In this document: in pieces, positions 6,148 through 14,284 of the stretch
Layout of the letters: every line of letters begins with the position of its first letter
Position numbering within the stretch: position 1 is the stretch's first letter
Assembly (NCBI RefSeq): GCF_014204795.1
Contig: NZ_JACHMB010000001.1
Span: 10,242,501 to 10,306,500, forward strand
Direction: 5' to 3'
Length of the DNA stretch: 64,000 nt
Origin: Nonomuraea jabiensis
GTDB lineage: Bacteria; Actinomycetota; Actinomycetes; Streptosporangiales; Streptosporangiaceae
Program-made: the position numbers and the translations under genes
Notes under the pieces: generated by a model
Told to the model about the DNA's origin: nothing
What the model saw: the letters and a program-made list of their open reading frames with translations, nothing else
The model's database searches: none

Positions 6148-8282
6148 TGAGGCGGGCCCGGGTACCCGTGATGAGGCAGAACACGATGGCCGACTGCGGC
6201 GCGGCGTGCCTGGCGATGGTGCTCGGGCACCACGGGCGTCGCGCGAGCGTGCGTGAGGTCGCCGCGGATCTCCAGGTGTCCAGGGACGGGCTGACCGCCT
6301 TCGCCATCGTCGAGGCCGCGAAGTCGTACGGCCTGCGCGCCAAGGCGCTCTCGATCGCGCCCGAGCGGCTCGGCTCGGTGCCGGGGCCGTTCGTCGTGCA
6401 CTGGGAGTTCAACCACTTTCTGGTCGTCGAGCGCTGGCGCCCGGATGTCGTCGAGGTCGTCGATCCGGCCTCCGGGCGGCGCCGGCTCACGCCGGAGGAG
6501 TTCGACCTCGGGTTCACCGGGGTCGTGCTGGCCTTCGAGCCGGGCCCGGACTTCAGCGTCCAGGGGCCTGAGCGGCGCCCGTGGCGGGCGAACCTGCTGC
6601 GCGCCCTGCTCATGCGCCACCGCGGCCTGCTGATCCAGGCGCTGCTCGCCTCAGTGCTCCTGCAGGTGGCCGCACTCGTGCTGCCCCTGCTCTCCGGGCT
6701 CGTCGTCGACGAGGTGCTGCCCGGCCGCGACCGGTATCTGCTGCGCGTCCTCATCGTCGGCCTGCCGATCGTGGTGCTGATCCAGGCAATCCTCAACTAC
6801 CTGCGTACGGCCGTCCTCCTCATGCTGCGGGCACGGGCCGACACGGAGTTCACGGGCGGGGTGGTCGGACAGCTGTTCGCGCTGCCTTACAGGTACTTCA
6901 CCCTGCGCGGGACGAGCGACCTGGTCATGAGCACACAGAGCGCGGCCAGCCTGAGAGCCATGCTGTCCGGCCAGGTGCTGTCTGCGCTCCTCGACGGTCC
7001 GCTGGCCGTGGTGCTCATGATCCTCGTGCTGGCAGGCGATCCCGTGCTCGGCGGGTGCCTGGCCGCGGTGGCGGTCGTCCAGGTCGTCCTGCTGCTCCTC
7101 ACCCGAAGACGGATCGCCGATCTCACCGGGCGCGGGCTGACCGCCGCCGCCACGACCCAGGGCCGGCTCATCGAGTCCATCCGGGGCATCGAGTCGATCA
7201 AGGCGTCCAGCTCGGAACGGCGTGCCGTCGAGCGGTGGTCAGCGATGTTCACCTCCCAGATGAACGCCGACCTGCGCCTGGGCTTGGCCCGCGGGCTCCT
7301 TGACTCGGTCCTGTCCGGCATCAGGATCCTCGCTCCCGCGCTGCTGCTGCTCGTGGGCGCGGTCCGAGTGCTCGACGGCGGGCCGAGCCTGGGAACGATG
7401 CTCGCGCTCAACGCGCTCGCCGTCTCCGCGCTCACCCCGCTGACCTCGCTGCTGACCAGCCTCCAGGAGCTCCAGGAGGCCGGAGCTCACGTCGAGCGGC
7501 TCGCCGACATCGTCGAGGCCGAGCCGGAACGCACCGGCGGCGCGCGGCCACGGCTGCGCGGGGAGGTGGCGCTGAGCGGCGTCGGGTTCCGCTTCGACCC
7601 ACGTTCCCCCTGGACGCTCAGGAACGTCACGCTCAGGATCGATCCTGGACAGAAGGTCGCGCTGGTGGGCAGCTCCGGCTCGGGCAAGAGCACGCTGGGC
7701 AGGATCCTGCTCGGCCTGTACGAGCCGGTCGAGGGCGAGATCCGCTACGACGGGACGCCCGTGCGCGACATGGACCCGGGCTGGCTGCGCGGCCGATTCG
7801 GCGTGGTCACCCAGGACCCGCACCTGTTCACCGGGACCATCAGGGAGAACATCGCCTTGGCCGTCCCGGGCGCCGCGCTGGACAGGATCGTGGCCGCCGC
7901 CAGGCTGGCGCACGTCCACGACGACATCATGGCCATGCCCCTGGGGTACGAGACGATGCTCACCGAGGGCGGCGGCCTGTCAGGCGGCCAGCGGCAGCGG
8001 ATCGCCCTCGCGCGGGCCCTGCTGCCCCGGCCGCGGATCCTGCTGCTCGACGAGGCCACCAGCCACCTGGACACCGTGGCCGAGGCGGCCATCGAGCACA
8101 ACCTCGCGGCCCTGCCGCTGACCCGCGTCGTGATCGCCCACCGGCTGAGCACCGTACGCGACGCCGACCAGATCCTCGTCATAGAGGCGGGCCAGGTGGT
8201 CGAGCGAGGAACCCACGACGAGCTGATGCGATCCGGCGGACGGTACGCGGCCCTGTCCGACCTCACACGACCGCGGCTGTGA
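6147..8282 (+). CDS. C39-peptidase-containing ABC transporter (PCAT) for leader removal and export
   Basis: The protein is about 711 aa with three parts. The N-terminal C39 cysteine protease (about 1-135) shows QNTMADCGAACLAMVLGHHG with the catalytic Cys, FNHFLVVERW with the His, and DPASGRRRL. Six transmembrane helices span about 150-430. The nucleotide-binding domain has Walker A GSSGSGKST, Q-loop TQDPHLFTGT, signature LSGGQRQR, Walker B ILLLDEATSHLD and switch histidine IAHRLST. Such proteins cut the leader after Gly-Gly and export the core, matching the GG at 28-29 of the precursor. The ATG at 6147 overlaps the previous stop; a GTG at 6144 would add one residue. Confidence 0.95.
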   Translation: MRRARVPVMRQNTMADCGAACLAMVLGHHGRRASVREVAADLQVSRDGLTAFAIVEAAKSYGLRAKALSIAPERLGSVPGPFVVHWEFNHFLVVERWRPDVVEVVDPASGRRRLTPEEFDLGFTGVVLAFEPGPDFSVQGPERRPWRANLLRALLMRHRGLLIQALLASVLLQVAALVLPLLSGLVVDEVLPGRDRYLLRVLIVGLPIVVLIQAILNYLRTAVLLMLRARADTEFTGGVVGQLFALPYRYFTLRGTSDLVMSTQSAASLRAMLSGQVLSALLDGPLAVVLMILVLAGDPVLGGCLAAVAVVQVVLLLLTRRRIADLTGRGLTAAATTQGRLIESIRGIESIKASSSERRAVERWSAMFTSQMNADLRLGLARGLLDSVLSGIRILAPALLLLVGAVRVLDGGPSLGTMLALNALAVSALTPLTSLLTSLQELQEAGAHVERLADIVEAEPERTGGARPRLRGEVALSGVGFRFDPRSPWTLRNVTLRIDPGQKVALVGSSGSGKSTLGRILLGLYEPVEGEIRYDGTPVRDMDPGWLRGRFGVVTQDPHLFTGTIRENIALAVPGAALDRIVAAARLAHVHDDIMAMPLGYETMLTEGGGLSGGQRQRIALARALLPRPRILLLDEATSHLDTVAEAAIEHNLAALPLTRVVIAHRLSTVRDADQILVIEAGQVVERGTHDELMRSGGRYAALSDLTRPRL

Positions 8283-8570
8283 CCCTCCACGGAGCGGGGC
8301 TCACAGGGCGGGATTCTCCACACGCCTGGAATGAGGATGTAGGCATTCGTCCACGTCCCCGACCGTGCCCGGGCGTCGGCGACGATGGTGGCGGCGCTGC
8401 GCCCCGGTGGCCGGCTGTTGGTCGAGGACGCCGATACCGAGCTGCAGCCGCTGGCCTGCCGCTGCCCGACGCCATCCTCGCCGCCAACGACGAAGCCGCC
8501 GTCGGCGCGCTCTGAGCCACCGGCTCCTCCCCAGGGAGACCACCGCACGCCGGCGTGGCGGCGGGTGAGG
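8283..8570. pseudogene. gene relics, including a SAM-dependent methyltransferase fragment
   Basis: On the plus strand from 8343 the frame reads HVPDRARASATMVAALRPGG followed by RLLVEDADTELQPLAC. This is the region around motif II-III of a class I methyltransferase, with no beginning or end. Near 8456-8516 another frame reads PLPDAILAANDEAAVGAL, which resembles part of a LacI-type ligand domain, but this may be coincidence. No intact gene is present between the exporter and the SDR gene. Confidence 0.45.
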
Positions 8571-9335
8571 TCAGCCCTCCTGCTCGGTGGGCCGGATCAG
8601 CAACTCGTTGATCGCGACGTGCCGGGGCCTGGTCACGATGTAGCTGATCGCGTCGGCGATGTCCTCGGCCTGCATGCGCTCCACCGAGGAGAACCGCTGG
8701 TTGATCTGCTCCCGGATCTGCGGGCGGTTGTGGCCGGTCAGCTCGGTCTCGACCGCTCCCGGCTCGACCAGCGACACCCGGACGTGCCGGCCGGCGAACT
8801 CCTGGCGCAGCGACTCGCTGAAGGCTCCCACGCCGTGCTTGGTGAGGTTGTAGACACCGCTGCCGCTGCGCGCCACCCGTCCGGCGACCGAGCTGATGTT
8901 CACCATGTCGGCCACCTGGCGGGGGCCGTCGGCGGCGGCCCGTACCAGGTGCGGCAGCGCGGCGTGCGCGCAGTAGAGCACGCCGAGCACGTTGACCTGC
9001 ACCATGCGCTGCCACTCTTCGAGCGGCGCGTCGGCGGCAGGGCCGAGCAGCATCACGCCGGCGTTGTTGACCAGGGTGTCCAGCCGTCCGAGCTCGGTCG
9101 CGGTGCGCTCCACGACCTCCTTGGCCTGCCGTTCGTCGCTGACGTCGGCCACGAGCGTCAGCGCGGTGCCGCCCTGGTCGCGGATCTGGCCGGCCAGCTC
9201 CTCCAGGCGATCGGCCCGCCTGGCCACCAGCGCGACGGTGGCTCCCTGGGCGGCCAGCGCCAGCCCGGTCGCGGCCCCGATGCCGCTCGACGCGCCCGTG
9301 ATCAGCGCCACGGTGCCGTTCAGCCGATCCGCCAT
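8571..9335 (-). CDS. short-chain dehydrogenase/reductase (SDR)
   Basis: This is a 254-aa classical SDR. The cofactor motif TGASSGIG is near residue 14, NNAGV lies in the middle, the catalytic serine is in ISSVAG, and the active-site pair is YNLTK. The segment VEPGAVETEL is typical of the family. The residues after the second beta strand (VARRADR) suggest NADP(H). It is a single-gene unit transcribed towards the RiPP exporter. The substrate is unknown. It is not translationally coupled to neighbours and no operator was recognised. Confidence 0.85.
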   Translation of the reverse strand: MADRLNGTVALITGASSGIGAATGLALAAQGATVALVARRADRLEELAGQIRDQGGTALTLVADVSDERQAKEVVERTATELGRLDTLVNNAGVMLLGPAADAPLEEWQRMVQVNVLGVLYCAHAALPHLVRAAADGPRQVADMVNISSVAGRVARSGSGVYNLTKHGVGAFSESLRQEFAGRHVRVSLVEPGAVETELTGHNRPQIREQINQRFSSVERMQAEDIADAISYIVTRPRHVAINELLIRPTEQEG

Positions 9336-9424
9336 GGAAGCCCCCCGTCAGCCACGTTCGTCGTTCACCCCGCACGTTACTCCGTCGCCCGCCGGACCCG
9401 ATCTCGGGGCGGTGGGGGCCGCGC

Positions 9425-9448
9425 GAGGCCCCGGCGGTGCGGGGCCTC
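9425..9448 (-). terminator. hairpin terminator of the meta-cleavage operon
   Basis: The perfect 9-bp stem GAGGCCCCG / CGGGGCCTC with a 6-nt loop lies just downstream of the aldolase stop at 9456. Confidence 0.6.
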
Positions 9449-9455
9449 ACGCCCG

Positions 9456-10487
9456 TCAGGCCCGGAGGGGTGCGCGGTCGCGCTCCTCGACGAGCTCGAG
9501 GGCGACGTCGATGATCATGTCCTCCTGGCCGCCGACGTAACCCGCCTCGCCGACCCGCTGCAGGATCTCGTGGGCCGGTACGCCGTACCGCTCGGCGGCG
9601 CGCTCGGCGTGCAGCAGGAAGCTGGAGTACACCCCCGCGTAGCCCTGCGTGATCGCGGAGCGGTCGGCGAACGGCAGGCGGTTCAGGAACGGCTTGACCA
9701 CGTCCTCGGCGGCGGCCAGCGCGCCCTGCACGTTCACCCCGGTGGGGATGCCGAGCCGGTCGAAGGTGGCGACCAGCACCTCGGTGGGCGAGTTGCCCGC
9801 CCCGGCGCCCAGCGCGCACAGGGCGCCGTCGATCTGGCGGGCGCCGTTCTGGGTGGCCAGCACCGAGTTGGCGACGCCGAGCGAGAGGTTCTGGTGGCCG
9901 TGGAAGCCGACCTCCGCCTGGTGGCCGATCTCGCTGACCAGCGCGCTGACGCGGGCCTGGGCCTCGCCGAGCACGAGGGCGCCGGCCGAGTCGACGACGT
10001 AGACGCACTGGGCGCCGCCGTCCACCATGATCCGGGCCTGCGCGGCCAGCTCGGCCGGGCCGATGCGGTGCGACAGCATGAGGAAGCCCACGGTCTCCAT
10101 GCCCAGCTCGCGGGCGGCGGCGAAGTGCTGCAGCGACACGTCGGCCTCGGTGCAGTGGGTGGCGATCCGGGCCACGGACGCCCCCGCGCCGTGGGCCTTG
10201 CGCAGGTCCTCGACCGTGCCGAGGCCGGGCAGCAGCAGGACGGCGATCTTCGCGCGCTCCGCCTCGTCCACGGCGGCGGCGACGAGCTTGATGTCGTCCT
10301 CCAGCGAGAACCCGTAGTTGAACGACGAGCCGCCCAGCCCGTCGCCGTGGGTGACCTCGATGACCTCCACCCCGGCGTCGTCCAGGGCGTGCACGACGCC
10401 GCGTACCTGCTCCTCGGTGAAGCGGTGGGCCATCGCGTGGCTGCCGTCGCGCAGGGTGGAGTCGGTGATCCTGATCTTGCCGGTCAT
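9456..10487 (-). CDS. dmpG: 4-hydroxy-2-oxovalerate aldolase
   Basis: This 343-aa DmpG/MhpE-type class II aldolase cleaves 4-hydroxy-2-oxoacids to pyruvate and an aldehyde. It begins with the diagnostic ITDSTLRDGSHAMAHRF of the DRE-TIM metallolyase fold, with metal ligands in RDG and in VGFHGHQNLSLGVAN. The C-terminal DmpG communication domain is present (MIIDVALELV). It overlaps the acetaldehyde dehydrogenase by ATGA, and the two enzymes normally form a channelling complex. Together with the hydratase they finish degradation of catechol-type meta-cleavage products. HsaF of steroid degradation is a close alternative, but no steroid genes are nearby. Confidence 0.93.
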   Translation of the reverse strand: MTGKIRITDSTLRDGSHAMAHRFTEEQVRGVVHALDDAGVEVIEVTHGDGLGGSSFNYGFSLEDDIKLVAAAVDEAERAKIAVLLLPGLGTVEDLRKAHGAGASVARIATHCTEADVSLQHFAAARELGMETVGFLMLSHRIGPAELAAQARIMVDGGAQCVYVVDSAGALVLGEAQARVSALVSEIGHQAEVGFHGHQNLSLGVANSVLATQNGARQIDGALCALGAGAGNSPTEVLVATFDRLGIPTGVNVQGALAAAEDVVKPFLNRLPFADRSAITQGYAGVYSSFLLHAERAAERYGVPAHEILQRVGEAGYVGGQEDMIIDVALELVEERDRAPLRA

Positions 10488-11374
10488 GCGCCCACCTTCG
10501 CGAGTCGCTCGCCGACGCGGGCGGCCGCGGCGGTCATGATGTCGAGGTTGCCGGCCCACGGCGGCAGGTAGTCCCCGTTGCCGCGGACCTCGAGGAAGAC
10601 GGCGACGCGGGCCATGCCGTTCCAGATGTCGCGCGGCGGGTCGAACTGCGGCTCGGCCCGCAGGGTGTAGCCGGGCACGTACGCGGCCACCTCGGCCGCC
10701 ATCGCCTGGATCGACGCGCCGATCGCGGCGGTGTCGGCGTCGGCGGGGATCGCGCAGAACACCGTGTCCCGCATGATCATCGGCGGGGTGACGGGGTTGA
10801 GGATGATGATCGCCTTGCCCTTGGCGGCGCCGCCGACCGTCTCGATGGCGCGTGCGGTGGTCTGGGTGAACTCGTCGATGTTGGCCCGGGTGCCCGGACC
10901 GGCCGAGCGGGAGGCGATGGAGGCGACGATCTCGGCGTACGCCACCGGGACCACGCGGGAGACGGCGTGCACGATCGGGATCGTGGCCTGCCCGCCACAC
11001 GTGATCATGTTGAGGTTGGGCGCGTCCGACAGCGTGTCCAGGTTGACCGGCGGGCACACGAACGGCCCGGCGGCGGCGGGGGTGAGGTCGATCGCGGTGA
11101 TGCCCGCCTCGGCGTAGCGGGGGGCGTTGGCCGCGTGCGCCTTGGCGGAGGTGGCCTCGAAGACCAGGTCGGGCAGGCTGTCCTGGGCCAGCAGCCAGTC
11201 CACCCCGCCCGCCGAGGTCTCGACGCCGAGCGAACGGGCGCGGGCCAGGCCGTCGGAGTCCGGGTCCACGCCCACCATGGAGTGGACCTCGACGGCCTCG
11301 CTGCGCAGCAGCTTGACCAGCAGGTCGGTGCCGATGTTGCCGGGGCCGACGATGGCCGCCGTCAGCCTGCTCAC
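10484..11374 (-). CDS. acetaldehyde dehydrogenase (acylating)
   Basis: This 296-aa DmpF/MhpF-type enzyme converts the aldehyde released by the aldolase to an acyl-CoA with NAD and CoA. It shows the Rossmann motif AAIVGPGNIGTDLLVKLL and the catalytic cysteine in NMITCGGQATIPIVHAV. The GTG start at 11374 overlaps the hydratase stop (GTGA), and the stop overlaps the aldolase start, so the three genes are translationally coupled. Length and motifs are normal. HsaG of cholesterol degradation is the main alternative assignment. Confidence 0.92.
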   Translation of the reverse strand: MSRLTAAIVGPGNIGTDLLVKLLRSEAVEVHSMVGVDPDSDGLARARSLGVETSAGGVDWLLAQDSLPDLVFEATSAKAHAANAPRYAEAGITAIDLTPAAAGPFVCPPVNLDTLSDAPNLNMITCGGQATIPIVHAVSRVVPVAYAEIVASIASRSAGPGTRANIDEFTQTTARAIETVGGAAKGKAIIILNPVTPPMIMRDTVFCAIPADADTAAIGASIQAMAAEVAAYVPGYTLRAEPQFDPPRDIWNGMARVAVFLEVRGNGDYLPPWAGNLDIMTAAAARVGERLAKVGA

Positions 11375-12162
11375 GACGCCTGCCCGAAGTTCGCGGTGAC
11401 CGTGCCGAGCCCGGCGAACGTGGCCGTCACGATGTCCCCCCGTTCGACGGGGATGGCCGCGGTGACCGAGCCGGGGAGCACGACGTGCCCGGCCTCCAGC
11501 GCCACCTTGCGCTCGCCGAGGACGTTCGCCAGCCACACCAGCGCGTTGAGCGGGGATCCGAGCACGGCGCCGCCGGCGCCCGTCTGGACCAGCTCGCCGT
11601 TGCGGTGCAGCAGGCAGCCGGTCAGCGCCAGGTCGGCGGCCGCGAGCGGCGTCGGCCGGTTGCCGAGCACGAACCCGCCGCTGGAGGCGTTGTCGGCGAT
11701 GGTGTCGGCCAGCGTGATCTTCCAGTCCGCGATGCGCGAGTCGATGACCTCCAGGGCGGGCAGTACGAAGTCCACCGCGGCCGCCGCCGTCGCGGCCGTG
11801 ACGCCCGGCCCGGCCAGCGGTTTCTTGAGGACGAAGGCGATCTCCGGCTCGATGCGCGGCTGGAGGAAGCGCCCGGCGTCGATGGGGGCGCCGTCCATGT
11901 ACGCCATGCCGTCGAGCAGGTGACCGTAGTCGGGCTGGTCCACGCCGAGCTGGCGGCGCATCACCGCCGAGGTCAGGCCGACCTTGTGCCCCACGATCCG
12001 GGCGCCGCCCGCCTGCCACGCCTCGACCTGCGCGAGCTGGATCTCGTACGCGGCTGAAACCGACATGTCGGCGTATGTCGCGGTGAGCGGCGCGATCGGG
12101 GTCCGCGTGGCGTACGCATCCAGCAGCCCGGTCGCGGCATCACCTATGGAACGAGGGTCCAT
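11371..12162 (-). CDS. 2-keto-4-pentenoate hydratase
   Basis: This 263-aa member of the MhpD/HsaE group adds water to 2-hydroxypenta-2,4-dienoate to form 4-hydroxy-2-oxovalerate, the aldolase substrate. Motifs include GHKVGLTSAVMRRQLGVDQP, PRIEPEIAFVL with acidic metal ligands, and the C-terminal VERGDIVTATFAGLG. The start is preceded by GGAAGGATCACG. It is the first enzyme gene of the three-gene operon and lies 106 bp downstream of a TetR gene on the same strand, the likely regulator. The upstream ring-cleavage enzymes are not in the window. Confidence 0.92.
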   Translation of the reverse strand: MDPRSIGDAATGLLDAYATRTPIAPLTATYADMSVSAAYEIQLAQVEAWQAGGARIVGHKVGLTSAVMRRQLGVDQPDYGHLLDGMAYMDGAPIDAGRFLQPRIEPEIAFVLKKPLAGPGVTAATAAAAVDFVLPALEVIDSRIADWKITLADTIADNASSGGFVLGNRPTPLAAADLALTGCLLHRNGELVQTGAGGAVLGSPLNALVWLANVLGERKVALEAGHVVLPGSVTAAIPVERGDIVTATFAGLGTVTANFGQAS

Positions 12163-12268
12163 CGTGATCCTTCCGTTGTTCTCCCGGGCAGACCTTGCTG
12201 CTCGAAGGCGACGCCGGGCAAGCGATCCGTCTCGCCAGGCGGGCCGAGGGAAGAACGGCCCTCGCGTC

Positions 12269-12862
12269 CTATCGCGGCGCGAGCGCGGCGAAGGCTTCGT
12301 CCAGGAGCTCGACGAGGTCGAGCCGGCCGTCGGACGCGGTCCAGTGGTCGACGGCGATGTTGAAGCAGTCGAGGGCGGCGGCCACCCGTACCGACAGGGC
12401 CAGGTCCGTGGATCGGGGGGAGGGTCTGCGCTCGGCGAGGGCCCGGGCCAGCACGGGCCACCAGCAGTGCTGCTTCTCCCGGTGGCGCGCGCACAGCGCG
12501 GGGGTGTTCCTGATGAGGCGGGTCGTCGCGAGGGTGCCGGCGGGGTCCTGGTGATAGAGCTCGATCACGGCGTCCAGCGCTCGCCGCAGCGCCGTCCAGT
12601 CGTCCTCGTCCGCGGGGCGGGCCCGCAGGGCGTCGGCGACCTTGTCGCCCTGGGCGTCGAGGGCGCTGACGACGGCGTCCTCCTTGGTGCCGAAGTAGCG
12701 CAGGAACGTGCTGCGGGAGACGCCGGCCGCCTCGGCCAGGTCGTTGATGGTGACCTGGTCGAAGCCCTCGCGCAGGAACAGGTCGAAGGCCACCTGGGCC
12801 AGCTCGGCCCGTACGGCGGCCCGCGCGATGTCACGTGTGCTCGTACGCGCTGCTTCGGTCAC
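12269..12862 (-). CDS. TetR-family regulator of the aromatic lower-pathway operon
   Basis: The protein has 197 aa with a helix-turn-helix in its first 65 residues (ELAQVAFDLFLREGFDQVTI, then NDLAEAAGVSRSTFLRYFGT). The C-terminal domain resembles the MftR/AcrR group. The GTG at 12862 is used. It heads the hydratase operon and is divergent from an F420-type oxidoreductase. A 15-bp palindrome at 12922-12936 overlaps the -10 region of that neighbour, so the protein probably represses the oxidoreductase and perhaps itself. The effector is unknown. Confidence 0.85.
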   Translation of the reverse strand: MTEAARTSTRDIARAAVRAELAQVAFDLFLREGFDQVTINDLAEAAGVSRSTFLRYFGTKEDAVVSALDAQGDKVADALRARPADEDDWTALRRALDAVIELYHQDPAGTLATTRLIRNTPALCARHREKQHCWWPVLARALAERRPSPRSTDLALSVRVAAALDCFNIAVDHWTASDGRLDLVELLDEAFAALAPR

Positions 12863-12893
12863 GCCGCGATCCTACCTCTGGTTCGGACCTGAC

Positions 12894-12936
12894 TTGCAGA
12901 GGTGGAACCATATGGCTAATCTGACACTCAGTTTCA
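12894..12936 (+). promoter_or_regulatory. promoter with TetR-type operator
   Basis: The -35 TTGCAG (12894-12899) and -10 TAATCT (12917-12922) are 17 bp apart. The imperfect palindrome TGACACT-C-AGTTTCA occupies 12922-12936, immediately downstream of the -10. This placement rules out the upstream ATG at 12912 as the translation start and supports the GTG at 12975. Confidence 0.6.
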
Positions 12937-12974
12937 CAATCGACGCACTGATCCAGCACTGGAGACCTGACACC

Positions 12975-13703
12975 GTGACCCAGACTCTCGGCCTCATCGG
13001 CAGCGGCATGATCGGCGGCACGGTGGCCCGCCTCGCCGTCGCCGCCGGCATCGATGTCGTCCTCAGCAACTCGCGCGGGCCGGAGACTCTCGCCGATCTG
13101 GTCGCCGAGCTCGGCGAGCACGCGACCGCGGCCACGCCCGCCGAAGCCGCCCGCGCCGGCGACCTGGTGGTGGCCACCATCCCCCTGCACGCCTACGACC
13201 GGCTCCCGGCCGCGGACCTGGCCGGCAAGACCGTCATCGACACGATGAACTACTATCCCGACCGCGACGGCGACATCCCGGAGCTGAGCGGCGGGACGCT
13301 GACCTCCACCGCCCTGGTGCAGCGCCACCTGGCCGGCGCCCACGTGGTCAAGGCGTTCAACAACATCGACTTCCACCGCCTGCTGACCCTCGCCCGCCCC
13401 GCCGGCGTCCCCGACCGCAGCGCCCTGCCCGTCGCCGGTGACGACGAAGGCGCCAAGGCGCAGGTGGCGCGGCTCCTGGACGCGCTCGGCTACGACGCGG
13501 TGGACATCGGCACCATCGCCGACAGCTGGCGCATCCAGCCCGGCACCCCCGTCTACGTCCAGCCGTACTTCCCGTCGCAGCGGCCCGAGGGGCTGGACCT
13601 CGACGGGTCGCTCCGCTGGTTCGTGGACACCCCCGGCGTCCCGGTGTCCGCCGACCAGGTGAGGAAGCTGGCCGACCAGGCCGTATCCAGCGCTTCGTGC
13701 TGA
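12975..13703 (+). CDS. NADPH-dependent F420 reductase-like / NAD(P)-binding oxidoreductase
   Basis: The protein has 242 aa. It begins TQTLGLIGSGMIGGTVARLA, the Rossmann fold of the F420-dependent NADP oxidoreductase family, with SNSRGPETL after the second strand and VIDTMNYYPDRDG in the middle. A GTG start at 12975 with GGAG 10 bp upstream is preferred. An ATG at 12912 would place the mapped -10 element inside the coding region. It is divergent from the TetR gene and probably repressed by it. Members move hydride between NADP and F420 or act on small carbonyls; no F420-binding residue can be confirmed by eye. Confidence 0.75.
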   Translation: MTQTLGLIGSGMIGGTVARLAVAAGIDVVLSNSRGPETLADLVAELGEHATAATPAEAARAGDLVVATIPLHAYDRLPAADLAGKTVIDTMNYYPDRDGDIPELSGGTLTSTALVQRHLAGAHVVKAFNNIDFHRLLTLARPAGVPDRSALPVAGDDEGAKAQVARLLDALGYDAVDIGTIADSWRIQPGTPVYVQPYFPSQRPEGLDLDGSLRWFVDTPGVPVSADQVRKLADQAVSSASC

Positions 13704-13704
13704 C

Positions 13705-13785
13705 GCGCGGGCCGTCGTACTCGGTGCCGGTGACGTGGTCCAGCCAGGCGGTGCCGTTGCCCCGGAGGAACACGTCGGCCGCGAC
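13705..13785 (-). pseudogene. C-terminal relic of a cupin protein
   Basis: The minus strand reads VFLRGNGTAWLDHVTGTEYD then GPRVS, resembling the last residues of small cupins that are often paired with carboxymuconolactone decarboxylase genes. The barrel itself is missing. It sits directly downstream of the CMD gene, as expected for the remains of a lost operon partner. Confidence 0.4.
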
Positions 13786-13788
13786 GTG

Positions 13789-14130
13789 TCAGGCAGCCGG
13801 CCGGCCGGTCCGGTCGGCGATGTCCTTGAGCCGGGTCATCGCGGTCATCGCGACCGGCCAACCGGCGTAGAAGGCCAGCTGCGTGATCGCCTCGACCAGC
13901 TCGTCCTCGGTCAGCCCGTTCTCCAGGCCCTTGCGCAGATGGAAGTCGAGCTGGTCGGTGCGGTAGAGCGCGGCCAGCGCAACGATCGTGACCAGGCTGC
14001 GGTCGCGCGGCGACAGCTCGGGCCGCTCCCATACGTCACCGAAGAGCACCTGGTCGGTGAGCTCGACCAGCTTCGGCGCGAAGTCGCCGAGCAGCTGCCG
14101 CGCGCCTGACGGCGGCGTGTCCTGTGCCAT
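13789..14130 (-). CDS. carboxymuconolactone decarboxylase (CMD/AhpD-like) family protein
   Basis: The protein has 113 aa from the ATG at 14130, which follows AAAGGACG. It contains the CMD core: DVWERPELSPRDRSLVTIVA, then DQLDFHLRKGLENGLTEDEL and ITQLAFYAGWPVAM. The family uses this all-alpha fold either for gamma-carboxymuconolactone decarboxylation or as a peroxidase or isomerase-like accessory. No CxxC peroxidase pair is visible. Its old partner appears to be the decayed cupin just downstream. It is not coupled to the sugar-acid genes upstream. Confidence 0.8.
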   Translation of the reverse strand: MAQDTPPSGARQLLGDFAPKLVELTDQVLFGDVWERPELSPRDRSLVTIVALAALYRTDQLDFHLRKGLENGLTEDELVEAITQLAFYAGWPVAMTAMTRLKDIADRTGRPAA

Positions 14131-14284
14131 GGGTGGTCGTCCTTTCGGCGGTTCAGCGGGTGGCCGCCGGCGGCGAACGTACGCCCGCAGCGGCCCAGCG
14201 CCCATGAAACACCTGGTCAGGAGCGTGTGACAGGACCTGGTGTAACACGTACCCGCAGAACACCCTTGGTGGCGACCCGCGCGT

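Noticed and set aside
8385..10571. 728-aa plus-strand frame starting in the methyltransferase relic
   Set aside because: Beyond the first 60 codons it is antisense to the SDR and aldolase genes.
11371..12162. Assignment of the hydratase operon to cholesterol degradation (hsaE-hsaG-hsaF)
   Set aside because: No kstD, hsaC or other steroid genes are nearby, so a generic meta-cleavage lower pathway is the safer call.
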